From Geosiphon pyriformis (Eukaryota; Glomeromycota; Glomeromycetes; Archaeosporales; Geosiphonaceae), in NCBI GenBank assembly GCA_016748015.1, contig JAAOMT010000665.1, positions 111,718-175,717 of the forward strand: a stretch of 64,000 nt of DNA, given 5' to 3'. The position numbers and the translations under genes are program-made. This document shows, piece after piece, positions 40,665 through 54,089 of this stretch. The notes below the pieces were generated by a model. It was given only the letters and a program-made list of their open reading frames with translations. It was not told the DNA's origin and searched no databases. Each line of letters opens with the position of its first letter. Within the stretch, counting starts at the first letter, position 1.

Positions 40665-43301
40665 TTATATCGGACTTATACTTCCACTAGATTGTGCGTC
40701 CTCATCGCTCCCATGCATATCAATAGTACCTTCAATCCTTCCAGAGGTGACAACACGTGGTTTGGTAGGTTTACTCATAACATTACTTTTTCTTCTTTTG
40801 GTTACCAATTCCTCATAATCATCATTATTTCCAGGATGCAGTCCGAATTTAAACTTTTCCATAATCGATACATCTTTTTGTGATCGTCTTGAACCTGTAC
40901 TACCTTTATTATCGATATGTATGCCACTGTATGATTCACTGTTAGTGTTTTTGAATTCAGGGAAATTGGGAGCAGCAGGTTGTCCCAAGTGTGATTTAAG
41001 GTAATTAATAGGATGTTGTAAAGGTGAAAGGGGTGGAGGGAGAGCAAGATGTGGCTGAGGTGGCGAATTTGGTGGGGAGGCTGATATCGTTGATGATATT
41101 GAAGGGGCAGTAGCATGAATAAATGGATTGGATTTTAATTGTTCAGTTGGGGATGAAGATAACACCGGTGATCCAACAAATCGAACGGTAGAAAGCCGGG
41201 AGGATGGCTGAGATTTAGAAGGGGGTAAAGAAGTTTGATTGGAAAGTTCCACGGCGTCGTTGTCAAAAGAGCTTTCTCCAATCGCTATACCAATTTGTGC
41301 AGCGGTCGAATCAATACCACGAGGAATACTTTTATTATTAGAGCCCGTTTCATTGATAGTTGTCAGATTACTACTTGCGGAAGATTCTCTTCTATTATGT
41401 CCGCCAAAACTTAGGCTCATGCTTCTCCTATTATCAGGATTTGCCGAGTGCATGGAATTATTGCGTCCATGATGCAGTGAATAACGACGAATACTACCAA
41501 AACTTCCTCTAATTTCCGAAGCACCTGGTTCCATGGTACCATCGCTTCCCATACTTAGTCTGTGATCATCAGAATATGTAACAGAGCCTCTACCATCAAC
41601 AATAGCTCCTTTAGAAGTTTGTAAGAGGACAATACCGCTACAAATAACTAAAAATCCTAATACCACTGATACGATATTCACTGGTGGAGCAGTAAATCCT
41701 TGAAATAGAATGGCGGAGCTCACCATTGTCAAACTGGTAAAGGTGACATAATACACCGGGGTTACCATTGCAGTGTTGAAAAGATTCAAGGCTTTATTGA
41801 GGTAATTGATTTCCGTTAATAATGTCACAGCCACAAATCCAGCGAGAAAATAAAGGAACCAATGAGTGAATTGGTTTTTGCCCATTATTGAGGTCACTAT
41901 TGCACTTCCAAGGCCTTGCGTGGCGACAACTGAAAGTGATCCAATCAACGAACATATTCCAATATATACAAGCATATTTTTGGAGCCATATTTAGGGGCA
42001 ATTTTCCAAATTACTATTATACTCAAAAACATAGCCACGCTCGCATACGTAAGGAACACTAATAGAGGGGAAATGTAACTATTTTGTAAAAATTATTGAG
42101 GATTTGCGTGTTTTGAAAAAACCATTCTTACCTGGATGTAGGAACAAATGCTGAAACTGTTGAATAGTGTTAGCAGACTGTTGATCAGGAGCGTGCATTA
42201 GAATAATAACGGCACCAATCAAACATTGGGCACAACCAATTTTTCCTTGCATGTTGAGTCTTTCGTTAAGAAATACCGAAGACAGCACAGCACTATTTTA
42301 CGTGAAAGTGATATATAAAATATTTACTTGATAAAGAATATACTTCAGGGCAATAGCAAGAGTACTTAATACCTTACCTGACCACAACACTGAGCGCGCC
42401 TAAAGGCGTAACCAGAATTGCTTGGGTGAAGGCATATGCAACAAAATTGCACAGTTCACCTATAATCACTAGAATCAAAATATTTTAATTGAGTAGTTAG
42501 GAAAAGGATTATACGAAATGATTCGAGGTTTCTAAAGTTTTTTTCTTTTCAAATCAACTTACTCAGAGTCATACCAAGCCACCATAGCCCATTAGATAAG
42601 TAACTGTGTCCTTGTCCAGCAATTGCTCCTATATGTAAAAAATGAGGCTTTTTTGATTAATTATATACTGAAAATGTCACGAATGAGAAACTAAAATCAG
42701 TAAACAGATCTCTACCAGCTTTACTAGCTTGAAGAAGACCCTTCTTCTTAAATATAAATGATGAGCCGATAAATAATCCTGGTAAATAGAATTGAGTAAT
42801 GTAGAGAAAAGATTATTAAATAATAAAATTTTGCTTTTCATCCATTTAGAATCTAATTCAGCATTGTTTCTTATTCTTTAGGCGAGAAAATGATACACCT
42901 GGCCACCTTAAGCTCAAATAGAGAATTGATTATATAGACCCACGATTAGATTCGCTAGATGTTTTCCAGGAATTGATCGACTAGTGAACTTATAGAGGCC
43001 CACGTGCCTAATTCTCATTTCACTGTTTTCTTCGCATCCTTATGCGATCGTGTTTCCAAGTTATTATTCGGTGCATGATTGCTGCCTCTCTCCTCTGCAG
43101 CTTCAAACATGAGAATAAGCTCAAGAAGCTTTTAGTTACCTCGCCCCACTCCCTAGACGCCAGACCATCAGATTGCAATGTAAGGGTTTACTTACCACTC
43201 AAAAGAGCGAGTATAAGTCCGACAGTCTTAAAGACTGGATCATTTCCAGAATCACCATTAAACGAATGTACTGTATGTTCTTTCGTATCTGTGTCTGCCA
43301 T
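40665..43301 (-). CDS. NIPA-family magnesium transporter
   Basis: Six exons: 43,196-43,301, 42,716-42,778, 42,563-42,628, 42,378-42,468, 42,132-42,292 and 40,665-42,058. All phases agree and give 626 residues. The start MADTDTKEHTVHSF is followed by about nine hydrophobic segments with family hallmarks: [106 protein letters not shown]. NIPA proteins move Mg2+ across membranes. The last roughly 290 residues are a hydrophilic Ser/Pro/Asn-rich tail, longer than in animal NIPA1/2, and are probably a cytosolic regulatory region (inference). Intron 1 is unusually long (417 nt). Confidence 0.93.
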
Positions 43302-44342
43302 AACGCTGTTTTATTTCGTTGGGGTTCCAATCGTGAACCTTGACAGGAGTCGCGACCAGCGGGAAAATGCTTTTCTTTTTCGTAAAGTCAACAGTCAAAA
43401 TTTTAGGTGAAAGAATATTTACTACAAATTGTGCTAATTTTAATAAAAGGCTTTTAAGTCGTAAAATAAAGTGTGGCTTTGACCAAAAATAATATATATT
43501 TGGTGTGGCGATAGTCAGCTATGAAAGAACAAAAGAGGAAACCCCGAATTTCACTTTGGTACTTTATAGACGAGGATTTCTTCGTCGTAGATAAATATTT
43601 AGAAAAAGTGAGTGTATGAGTTTCGTGAAAAGAAGCCAGGAATCGCGTGGAACAATAAAGCCCTTCTAATTTCGAATTGTTTATTCACCAGCTACCAGAG
43701 CTTTGTGTGTTGGGGTCGTTCAAGAAAAAATTATGTATGTAATGTTGGTAATACAACAGAAAATTATTATTTATGAAAAGCAATCATGTACATCATATAA
43801 TATCAGATTTTGGCTTTACAAAATACACAATCACAAGAAAGGGGTAACTTCCCTATCCAGAAACACAATGTTATTGGCTCAAAGATTTGTTTTTTCGGGA
43901 ATTTTGGTGAAAATTAAAGTCAAAAGACCAAATATAGCTAATTTGAAAAAAGCTAAAGGACTTTGTCCCTTCCGAAATAAATTTGCAATACGTATTCCAA
44001 ATAATATAACTATTCCCGAATTTGAAATTGATATTTCAATGTTTCATAAATAATGATGCTTGTGAAAAAGTTGGTTCTTGGTCGGAAGTATTCGTTCTTA
44101 ATTGAGAAAGTTATATTCATTTGAGGGTAAGAGCAATCACCCTTAGTACTGGATGTGTGTTTTATAAGTCTTTTTTGAAGCTTAAGCTTTTAGTGATTAT
44201 CACAAATTTTTGTAATCAGCGTTTTAGATATACATGAAATTCTTTGTAATTTAAACATAATTGAATTTCTTGAAAAGTCTCTCCTGCCCAAGTAATTATA
44301 ATAAAGGCTACAAGTTCCCATATAGATTGTCTGATCTGAAAA
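43302..44342. other. Intergenic region between NIPA and the O-acetyltransferase gene
   Basis: About 1 kb holding the NIPA promoter on the left and the 3' flank of the acetyltransferase gene on the right. The only sizeable open frame is listed separately (43,703-44,053). Confidence 0.45.
43703..44053 (+). CDS. Hypothetical small protein, doubtful
   Basis: An uninterrupted 116-codon frame in a region of about 65-70% A/T, basic and rich in Ile, Lys and Asn. It includes two Cys and a segment KIKVKRPNIANLKKAKGL. I recognise no domain, signal peptide or family. It may be chance or part of the upstream region of NIPA. It is kept because length and lack of repeats make it the only candidate gene in this gap. 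Confidence 0.25.
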   Translation: MCVGVVQEKIMYVMLVIQQKIIIYEKQSCTSYNIRFWLYKIHNHKKGVTSLSRNTMLLAQRFVFSGILVKIKVKRPNIANLKKAKGLCPFRNKFAIRIPNNITIPEFEIDISMFHK

Positions 44343-46486
44343 TCAACCCCGAAGTTCTAAATGTCCCTTCACCGCACTTCCAATATTTGTTAAATCAATC
44401 AGGAAAGTATCATGACCATACATTGAATCTAACTCATAATAAGTAACATTCTTATTACCACCCATTTTGAGACATTCAGCAATCTCTTTTTGTTGCCAAC
44501 AAGGAAATAAAATATCAGACTGGACCCCAAGAATCAAAGTAGGAATTTGAATGACGGATAAACCCTGGATCAAATCTTTTAAGTCATTCATACTTGTTTT
44601 GGAAAGTGAGGAAATATGCTTTTTTGGTGGATTTAAGGTGGGATATTGAGAGAGGGAGGATTTTTGTTCTTTTGGTTTGGATTTAACTTTAAGACTGCAT
44701 TGTTCCGGCTCAGTTGATGGTCCTAATTGGTTTTCCTTAATTCGAAGCTCTCTTTGGCGTTTAATTTCATCTAGTGTTGAGGCCGACATGTCGAATAAGT
44801 CCATGGCTTTTGAAATGTACAGCAAAGAGTTTGGATCGTATTGTAAACACCATCTTTCACCCTGAATAGTTGACAATTAATTGATTAGGGAGGTATTTAT
44901 TTGGTGCAATAGATACATTGGACAAGGGAAGAGTACTTGATGATCAAGATATGTTTCAATCAAGAAATCGGGGCATAATGCAGGAGATTGATTCTCTTGA
45001 GCTCGTTTTCTACCAAATCTTTGTTCCCACTCAGGTCCTGATCGATAACTAGATTTTTATAAGAAATGAAGGAAATTTTTAAAAGCTTTTAATTTTTTTA
45101 CGCAATCAAGATATTCACCTGATAGTCGCGATCTCTCGAGCAAGCTAGATTAAATCAAAGTTTAATAGAATAAACAATTTGCTAAGCAGGAAAATTTTAA
45201 ATTAAAAACAATTACCTTCATGCCTATATGAGGTGGAATTCCATTGTAATAAAAACCTTTGTTCCAATTTGGATCAGCCATTAAGACTATTTTAATTCAA
45301 AAGGATCGGAAAAAATGGGTCAATCAATATATGCTATATAAACTAGTGTATAAGGATCAGGGTTGATAACCACCTTGACGTTGAGTGTGCCGAGTTGCAA
45401 TAGAATAAGGATGGGATCTTGCACACGCTGAAATGCTGATAAGGCGTTTTATACGATTCGGAAATAAATATGCAGCTGCTAATGACTTTGATAAACAATT
45501 AATAGATTGTTATTTTCAGTGACATAATTAAATCATCTCTTTCAAAAATTCATCTCAATACCTGCATTCCTCCCATACTACTGCCAATACTAGCGTATAA
45601 TTGGCTGATACCAAGATGATTCAACAATAAAAATTGTGCTCGAACCATATCAAAAATTGTGAGAATGGGAAAACGAGTAGCATAACGTTCTTGATCTGAG
45701 GGATCAATCGACCAAGGACCTGTTGAACCATAACAACCACCAATTACATTGGTGCAAATGACAAAAAATTTATTGGTATCAATGGAAAGACCTGGCCCTA
45801 TTTAAATACGCTTATGATGATTATTAATAGCTCAAACATGGTATTATTTCGTTTTTTTCTTTCTGCAAATATTCGAAAATCTTATTTCTTACCTACCAAT
45901 AAACTTCTCCCACCATCCATCTTTCACATTTTTTTCATGACTTTTTGCGTGACTACTAGCCGATAGACCAGTATGTAATAAAATAGCATTATCCTTTTGT
46001 TCATTAATCTTTCCCCATGTTTCATATGCGATATCTAATTGTGGCAATACCCCCCCATGGTCACACAAAAAAGGTTTGGTATGATGAAAATGTAAATATC
46101 CAGTGACAACATTTTCGTAAGTTGGTTCAGGTCCGCCGTCCAGTGAACGAGTTCTTAAAGCGAGTTGATCGATACATGGAAAAGTTAACGCTGGATTTGA
46201 ACTTGTCCTTGATTTTTTTTTGGTTTCAGGTATATGTTGAGGAAGTGAAGGCGGAGGTTCGAGTAAGATTCCACTTGGATTAGTTTTGGAGACAAAAGCC
46301 GAATTTTTCCGGATTGATGAAGCAGTAAAATCTATAACCACATGTGGAATTATAAAAATTGTATTTCTATTAATCGTGCGTAAAATTTAATCCAACAAAG
46401 TTCAATATTATTAATTTACCCCTGAATAAATATTTTAAGGAATTATAATTTTTGAGTTTGCAGAAATTACGAAATAAAATTGCCAT
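44343..46486 (-). CDS. Homoserine/serine O-acetyltransferase, MET2/CysA family
   Basis: Eight exons: 46,420-46,486, 45,897-46,331, 45,562-45,797, 45,374-45,485, 45,216-45,286, 45,119-45,144, 44,937-45,048 and 44,343-44,861. They give 525 residues in phase. The alpha/beta-hydrolase fold shows [46 protein letters not shown], nucleophile elbow GSSMGGMQ (Ser near 241), [11 protein letters not shown], Asp in GVQSDILFP (about 469) and His in [10 protein letters not shown] (about 503). These enzymes acetylate homoserine (methionine route) or serine (cysteine route). The long N-terminus and [10 protein letters not shown] context resemble fungal CysA-type serine acetyltransferases (from memory). The first exon ([16 protein letters not shown]) looks like a mitochondrial targeting sequence. 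Confidence 0.93.
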
Positions 46487-47654
46487 TATTTTTCCTGTGA
46501 TTTGGTGATAGAGTGAAAATTGAAATTTTTTAAGACAGGAACATTATCATTTAAGCCACTGCTAAACAATCCTTTATTATTTAAAGCATTTCGTGATTGG
46601 CTGAGGACCAAACAACAATTCTTTTGATGAAACTTCAAAATATTATTTTGATAATTTTGTTTGATAATTTTTTTTAAAATTGCGCATTCATATAGAATCT
46701 TAAATTTTATTAAAACAAATAAATAAATTTAACAAAAAATAAATAATTAGTAACATTAAAGTTTTCTGAGTTTTTATGTTAGGAATATGGTTTTAAAACA
46801 AATGCCGATATCTTTTGGGATAATCCAAAAGAAATAAAAATATTTTGAAAGCACGGTTAACAAAGAAATTATGAAGGCAATGATATATTGAATAAATTTA
46901 ATATTTGAATTAAAACAATTAAAAATGTCAAGGCATTATTAGTTGGAATTTAAAAGCTCCTTTTTTAATTAGGCAGTCCTTTAAATGCTGTGGTATTACA
47001 GTTGTATTTGATGGCTTTGAAAAAATTGGGTGTTCAACTATTTACCACTTATTCAAAGAAAAAAGTAGAAATTCTCTTATTAAAAGTGCTTAGAGAAACG
47101 TGAGACTTTGATCTTCCCAGAAAAATCTAAATTTTATGGCTGGAACATATCAAAAAGTAAATGAGTCTCCCATTAAGAAATCATCAGAAAACAAAGATCA
47201 GTGAGAATACTTACAAAAGCTACCATCCCTACAGATTATAAAATGAAAATGAAAATTTGACGACAAGACAAAATTTTAAAGGCAATGAAGGGCAGAAAAA
47301 AAGTACAAAGAGAGCAAGAATCGACAAAACTCTAAATGAGGCAAAAGCATATATATGGGACGCGCAAAGCCAGAGGCCATCAGCACCTGAAATTCTATTT
47401 AAATGGCAACCTTTAAACTCTATTTTCATACAACATTTTTTATTATAGATTGTTTTCGGAAATAAGTGGGACATGATAGTTGGTTCTCTCTTTTTGATCT
47501 TTTCAATTTGTCGGGATTTCAAGATAGCGGATGATTAATATATTTCACGGCGTTTAAAATTGATTTTATTTCAATTATGTGCCTGGAAATAAAAACATTT
47601 CAGCACTCGAGAGAATATATGCAAGGATTTCGGTAAAGCATGATTTAAGAATTT
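46487..47654. other. Intergenic region
   Basis: About 1.2 kb between the start of the acetyltransferase gene and the end of SUA5. It is AT-rich. A minus ORF of 97 codons (47,229-47,522) overlaps a plus ORF of 63 codons, and neither resembles a known protein. No RNA gene or transposon end was seen. Confidence 0.45.
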
Positions 47655-49076
47655 TCAATCGACAATTTTTGAAGCTGCTTTTCTTAATCTGTTCATCACC
47701 GCAAGACCTTCTTTCTCTTCCTTCATTCCTTCCACAATAATATAATCAACTTTTCGGTCATCTAAAAACCTCAAACCTTTAAAAAGTTGTCGCGCGACTT
47801 CTTCAGGAAATGCAATCGAGTCACCAAGATTGTATTCAATTAAATCAATATTTTTACTATGTACAAGACCATTAGTTGATGATAAAGTTATAGCAGGGTT
47901 GACAAAATTGTCACATTCTTGATCAATTTCATTTCCATATTGGCTTTCTATCGGAATGAAATTCTCGCAGGATAAATTATCCTTAATCTTCTGAGGAATT
48001 GGGGTTGATGACAAAGAAGCAGAAGTTTTAATCGTCCTTAAAATTCCAATTCGCTTTTTAGAGCTTTTTCTAATTTCAAATATCTCTTTCTCCACTAATT
48101 CTTTCATTTTTTTTGTTCTATCCTCTAATGAGCTTTTTTCTTCCTTAGGATCAATCAATATAACTTGCGCATCAGGAGAGTAATGTCTATATTTCATCCC
48201 AGGTGTTGTAGGAGCCATTTCTAACTTTTCATCTATAAAATCTTTCTTGTACACCCTCAAACCAGACATTCCAGGCATGGGGAATAAATCCTCAAATGTA
48301 ACACCACCAGGTCTTAAAATGGTCGGTAGCTTTGGGTTACTCAGGACATCAAGCACTGTAGATTCTACACCAGAGACACATTGACCACCATCAATAATCA
48401 TTGACACCTTTGTATTGAGGTCATTAAAAACATGCGAGGCTATAGTTGGGGAAGGACGTCCTGAAATATTGGCTGAGGGTGCGGCAAGAGGAAAACCACA
48501 GAGTGTGATTAAAGCACGGGCGATTGGATGAGATGGGAAGCGAACAGCAACTGTTTGTTGGTTACAAGTAACTTCGTCAGGTATTAGACTTGATTTGGGT
48601 AATAGTATAGTTAAAGGACCAGGCCAAAATTTTTTTATAATCTCCAGATAAATTCCCGGAATTTTGGCCTCAGGATTAGGTAGGAGTGAGCGTAACATTT
48701 TCAGAGAAGAAATATGCACAATCAAGGGGTTGTCCGCAGGTCTGTTCTTGATTGAGAAAATTTTTTTAACGGCTTCTGGATTAAGCGCGTTGGATGCTAG
48801 ACCATAAACTGTTTCCGTAGGCATTGCCACAACTTCCCCTCTTGCGAGTAATGAAGCAGCTCTTGAAAGAATTTCTCGCGCTTTATTGTCATATGTCTGA
48901 AAATATGGATTTTCGAGACTATCGCAGGGTTCAAACGTAAAAGTGGTAGGGTCTATTTTGGAAACCTCTGTAATCATATTTAAAAAAAGCGGAGTTTCAT
49001 TCCTAGAGAATTTTGGTGATTTCAAGTGTTTATATAAACTAGATAGTCTGCGAACAATTTTCAGAGCCGCAGGCAT
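47655..49076 (-). CDS. SUA5: Threonylcarbamoyl-AMP synthase SUA5
   Basis: An intron-less ORF of 473 residues. The YrdC domain is at about residues 65-260 with GEVVAMPTETVYGLA, KNRPADNPLIVHI, FWPGPLTILLP, VAVRFPSHP, SANISGRPSPT and the IIDGGQCVSGVESTVLD signature. A PTILRPG linker follows, with the C-terminal SUA5 domain (HYSPDAQVILID... and GLRFLDDRKVDYIIVEG). SUA5 makes threonylcarbamoyl-AMP from Thr, bicarbonate and ATP for t6A37 in ANN-decoding tRNAs. The N-terminal 60 residues are basic and could include a mitochondrial signal (MPAALKIVRRLSSLYKHL), with an internal Met at residue 34 as a possible cytosolic start. The start codon is 123 bp from that of the divergent aminotransferase gene. 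Confidence 0.96.
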   Translation of the reverse strand: MPAALKIVRRLSSLYKHLKSPKFSRNETPLFLNMITEVSKIDPTTFTFEPCDSLENPYFQTYDNKAREILSRAASLLARGEVVAMPTETVYGLASNALNPEAVKKIFSIKNRPADNPLIVHISSLKMLRSLLPNPEAKIPGIYLEIIKKFWPGPLTILLPKSSLIPDEVTCNQQTVAVRFPSHPIARALITLCGFPLAAPSANISGRPSPTIASHVFNDLNTKVSMIIDGGQCVSGVESTVLDVLSNPKLPTILRPGGVTFEDLFPMPGMSGLRVYKKDFIDEKLEMAPTTPGMKYRHYSPDAQVILIDPKEEKSSLEDRTKKMKELVEKEIFEIRKSSKKRIGILRTIKTSASLSSTPIPQKIKDNLSCENFIPIESQYGNEIDQECDNFVNPAITLSSTNGLVHSKNIDLIEYNLGDSIAFPEEVARQLFKGLRFLDDRKVDYIIVEGMKEEKEGLAVMNRLRKAASKIVD

Positions 49077-49199
49077 TTCAGATTATTATTTGAGGCTGGG
49101 AGCCTATTGTGTGTGTATATATATGCACTAAGATTCTGAGTCATCATAGCATTTTAACAACATTTTTGATCACATCTCGAGCTTCAACCAAACACAAAA
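49077..49199. promoter_or_regulatory. Bidirectional promoter SUA5 / aspartate aminotransferase
   Basis: Only 123 bp separate the two divergent start codons. The stretch contains a GTGTGTGTATATATATGC tract and TCAAC/CAAAC-rich leader sequence, with no room for separate promoters. Confidence 0.6.
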
Positions 49200-51106
<1,907 letters not shown>

Positions 51107-51276
51107 GACAGCTGTCTATAATAGGTCTTACGTAATAGATGATAATGCATTTCTCAAAAACTTAAGACTTAGAAGAGAATCATTAACTTAAATTCGAAAC
51201 ATATACTAGTTATCTAATATTAGGACCAAGTATATATTTAAAGAAAATAAGATATCAGTAGAACGAATTCTATACG

Positions 51277-52860
51277 TTATTTCCATACCTTTGCAGTTCC
51301 ATCCACACTAGTAGAAACCATCATTGGTTGCCGCGGATGATGAGCTACACAAGTGATAACACCTCCATGAGCTTCCTTGATCGTGGATAGCAATTTCCCC
51401 TGATGAATTTTATTTTAGTCTAAAATCCCGCATATCGTAACTGTCATATTCTTAATAATTTACCTCCAGTAAATCCCAAATATAGATTCTGCCATCCTCT
51501 GAACCACTAATCACATGTAAATCGTAATTTGACAGACATGATTGTATTTTGTACAGTGAATTTTTATGACCCTTAAACCTAATGTTCGTTTTCAGGTTAG
51601 TTTTTTGATAATCGAACAAGTTAATAAATAGGGAACTGAAAGAATGCAGATGACGATAGATGACTGTCCTTACTCATTCAATAGGCCACCATTGTCTTTG
51701 TCCATCAATCGAATAGTACTATCTAATGAGCTAGCCAAAACACAATTTCCATCTCCAGAAAAGCAGACGGAGGTAACAGGATCTTTTAAAACAAAGCAGG
51801 AATTAAAATTCTATTGAGACAATTAGCAAAATACAATTAAGTCGCTCATTACGTGAAATTAGATCCTGTAGAAGAGCACCCACACGAAGATCGTATATAC
51901 GTATATTACCATCAACGGAGCTGATGAGTTAAAGATAGTCATTAGAAAAAAACCTTGAGTTTATTGAAGTTTGATCGAGTTAAACTCACCCAGTGACAAT
52001 TTCATATTGTGATACTTGCAAAGAGGCTACGCTATCTTTAGCCTCTTCTAATATTTGAATTGGGAGACGTGAATTTCCCCTAGCTTGAAAGAAATGAAAT
52101 TAGCAGATCAATTCGTTGTAAAAATGTGTATTTGGCGGCTTAATTAAAACGAAAAAATCGTACCTGCAATCCCATAAGCGTACAGTAGAATCGTAGGAGC
52201 CTATAAGAATTGTACAAATTGAAAGAATGAATTTGAATATAATATTTTTGAAAAAACTATTATTTAGATATACCGCTGGCGATCACAGTCCCTTCTTGAT
52301 TGAAATCGACCGTATTCACTCTCTTTTTATTAAAGCCCAAAAGCAGAAAATAATTAAAATGTGAAGAAACTGAAGTGTCAAATTTTAAATAAATAATTAG
52401 AATTATTTTATACATGTTGATGTCCTTCAAAACGTCGAATCGTTCTAGCGGTGGTCACGTCAAACATAAAGACTTGGCGGTCTCCCCCACAAGAAGCAAA
52501 ACGTGAATGATCCTGTGTACTAGTTTTGGCCAAGTAAAAGTTATAAGAGAAGAAAGTAGGTATTCAGCATTGAAAACTTGCCATTAATGTCTATAAATAT
52601 CAAGCCACTCTATTCACTTACATAGAAACACCCAAAACCTCCTTGCCATGGCCTTCATACGTTTTGATGCATAGGCCAGACTCAGGATTCCATAGTTTCA
52701 CAGTACGGTCTTGACCACCAGTTAAAACATATTCGCCCGTTGAATTATAACGCGCATAATGTACGGGTCCCGTGTGAGAGGCGAAAACAAGGGAGCATTT
52801 TACTGGGAAAGGTGAAGCGGCCATAGTGTCATAATGGAGGTCTCCCACATGTTTCATCAT
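51277..52860 (-). CDS. WDR83: WD40-repeat protein WDR83/MORG1
   Basis: Nine exons: 52,622-52,860, 52,414-52,519, 52,274-52,322, 52,164-52,200, 51,990-52,079, 51,853-51,920, 51,674-51,782, 51,464-51,578 and 51,277-51,399. They give 311 residues in phase. Seven WD40 blades form one propeller. GGQDRTVKLWN, CGGDRQVFMFD, SGSYDSTVRLWD, GSVDGNIRIYD, SSLDSTIRLMD, SGSEDGRIYIWD and SVDGTAKVW mark the blade ends. The order, length and EYKGHKN-like segment (EFKGHKNSLYKIQ) match WDR83, a spliceosome C-complex-associated scaffold that also binds MAPK modules in animals. Two exons are under 50 nt. The start uses the first of two adjacent Met codons; a third Met at residue 13 also precedes the first blade. 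Confidence 0.9.
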
Positions 52861-52939
52861 AAATTTAAGTGACCCTTTGTCACATGATTGATAATATTTC
52901 TCTATTCTGATTGGCTAACTTTGAATATGGAGGAAGATA
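52861..52939. promoter_or_regulatory. Bidirectional promoter WDR83 / SPO7
   Basis: Seventy-nine bp separate the two divergent start codons. The stretch contains a CTGATTGGCT stretch (CCAAT box on the minus strand, about 52,906-52,915). CCAAT boxes are common NF-Y/HAP sites in fungal promoters. Confidence 0.55.
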
Positions 52940-53879
52940 ATGAGACTCATCCATAGAAGCAATTTCTCACTGATGTCTTACAGTTCGTTGCCGCTTTATT
53001 CGGATTCATCTTCCTCTTCTACCTCTGTTTCACCGTTGTCCGCACCCTCTGAAAGTCCTCCATCTCATCATGACCTATTTGGTGAGTCGTCGGGTCTATC
53101 TTTTTCTACGAACTTGGGCCTTTCGATGACTTCGCCATTACCTCGTGTTCCCTCGCCTAGTCAAAATCAAAAGTTTAAAGATTTATTGGTGTTTGAAGAG
53201 CGACTAAAACAAAATCTACACGCATTGAGTAAGCGACAACAGAAATATGAAGGTATTTGCCTTTTTTTTTACTTCAGTGATAATTTAAATTCAAATATGA
53301 ATCCTATTGACTTGAATAATTTTATTTCTAGCTATTTTAGGTTTCAATTCCTGTTTGATTATATTTTTCGCCTATTGGATTTTTATTTATCAACTCCAGG
53401 TAAAAAAAATGTGATAACTTGTGATTTTTGTTGAATTATTACTTCATGTTGCTAAAAGCAATAAATTTATTTTCTTACAAGAATCCCACTTTATACTTTT
53501 TAAGTATTGCTTGCATGATCTCTTCGATTAGTTATATATTAATATTCTTTATGACTGGGCAATATTCAGAGAAAGTCTCTGTTGGTCAAAAGTAAAGTAA
53601 CCTGTTTTAATTTACCTAAATTATGCATTGAATCATTTTCATTTCACTAAATTTTCCTGCTTATAAAAATTATTTTCTAGATATGTTCCACAATGCAATC
53701 GTGCCTTAAGAGCATTCAATATGCACTTTAATCGTGATAATAAAGGAGAACTTACATTTTATCGTAAAGTTCCAAAAAAAATTCAAGAAGGTTTTGAAAA
53801 ATACCGTAAATCGTACATCAACAAGAAAAAAGAACGGGCCAAGTTCAAAGAAGAAAAGGAAAAGGGTAAAGAAAAGTAA
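52940..53879 (+). CDS. SPO7: Nem1-Spo7 phosphatase regulatory subunit SPO7 (CNEP1R1 family)
   Basis: Exons 52,940-53,252, 53,332-53,399, 53,482-53,591 and 53,681-53,879 give 229 residues in phase. The N-terminal 75 residues are Ser/Pro-rich. The family core begins KFKDLLVFEERLKQNLHALS. Two transmembrane segments follow (about 105-128 and 133-155), the lumenal/cytosolic hinge GQYSEKV, then YVPQCNRALRAFNMHFNRD, RKVPKKIQEGFEKYRKSYI and a Lys/Glu-rich end. Spo7 anchors and activates the Nem1 phosphatase, which dephosphorylates lipin (Pah1) at the ER/nuclear envelope and so controls phospholipid versus triacylglycerol synthesis. An internal Met at residue 12 is an alternative start. It lies 210 bp upstream of the convergent MOSC gene. 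Confidence 0.9.
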
Positions 53880-54089
53880 ATATTCTTGTCAAACAAGTAA
53901 GTCATAAAAATTGTATTAGATGTTTAAAATCTATCATTAAAAATTCTGACTTCGAATTTGCCAAACTTTTAGTGACAATGACTAGACTATGGAATTTTGT
54001 TATCTTTTTTTGAATGTTAAAATTCGAGATATTCCAGTGATAAGCTAACGACAAATATACAATATGAGCCTTACCGAGAATTTATCCTT

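Noticed and set aside
43042-43410. 122-codon plus ORF
   Set aside because: It overlaps exon 1 and the long first intron of the NIPA gene on the other strand; the NIPA model is supported by protein conservation.
47229-47522. 97-codon minus ORF, overlapping a 63-codon plus ORF
   Set aside because: Neither resembles a known protein; hydrophobic tail and Lys-rich start look like translated AT-rich spacer.
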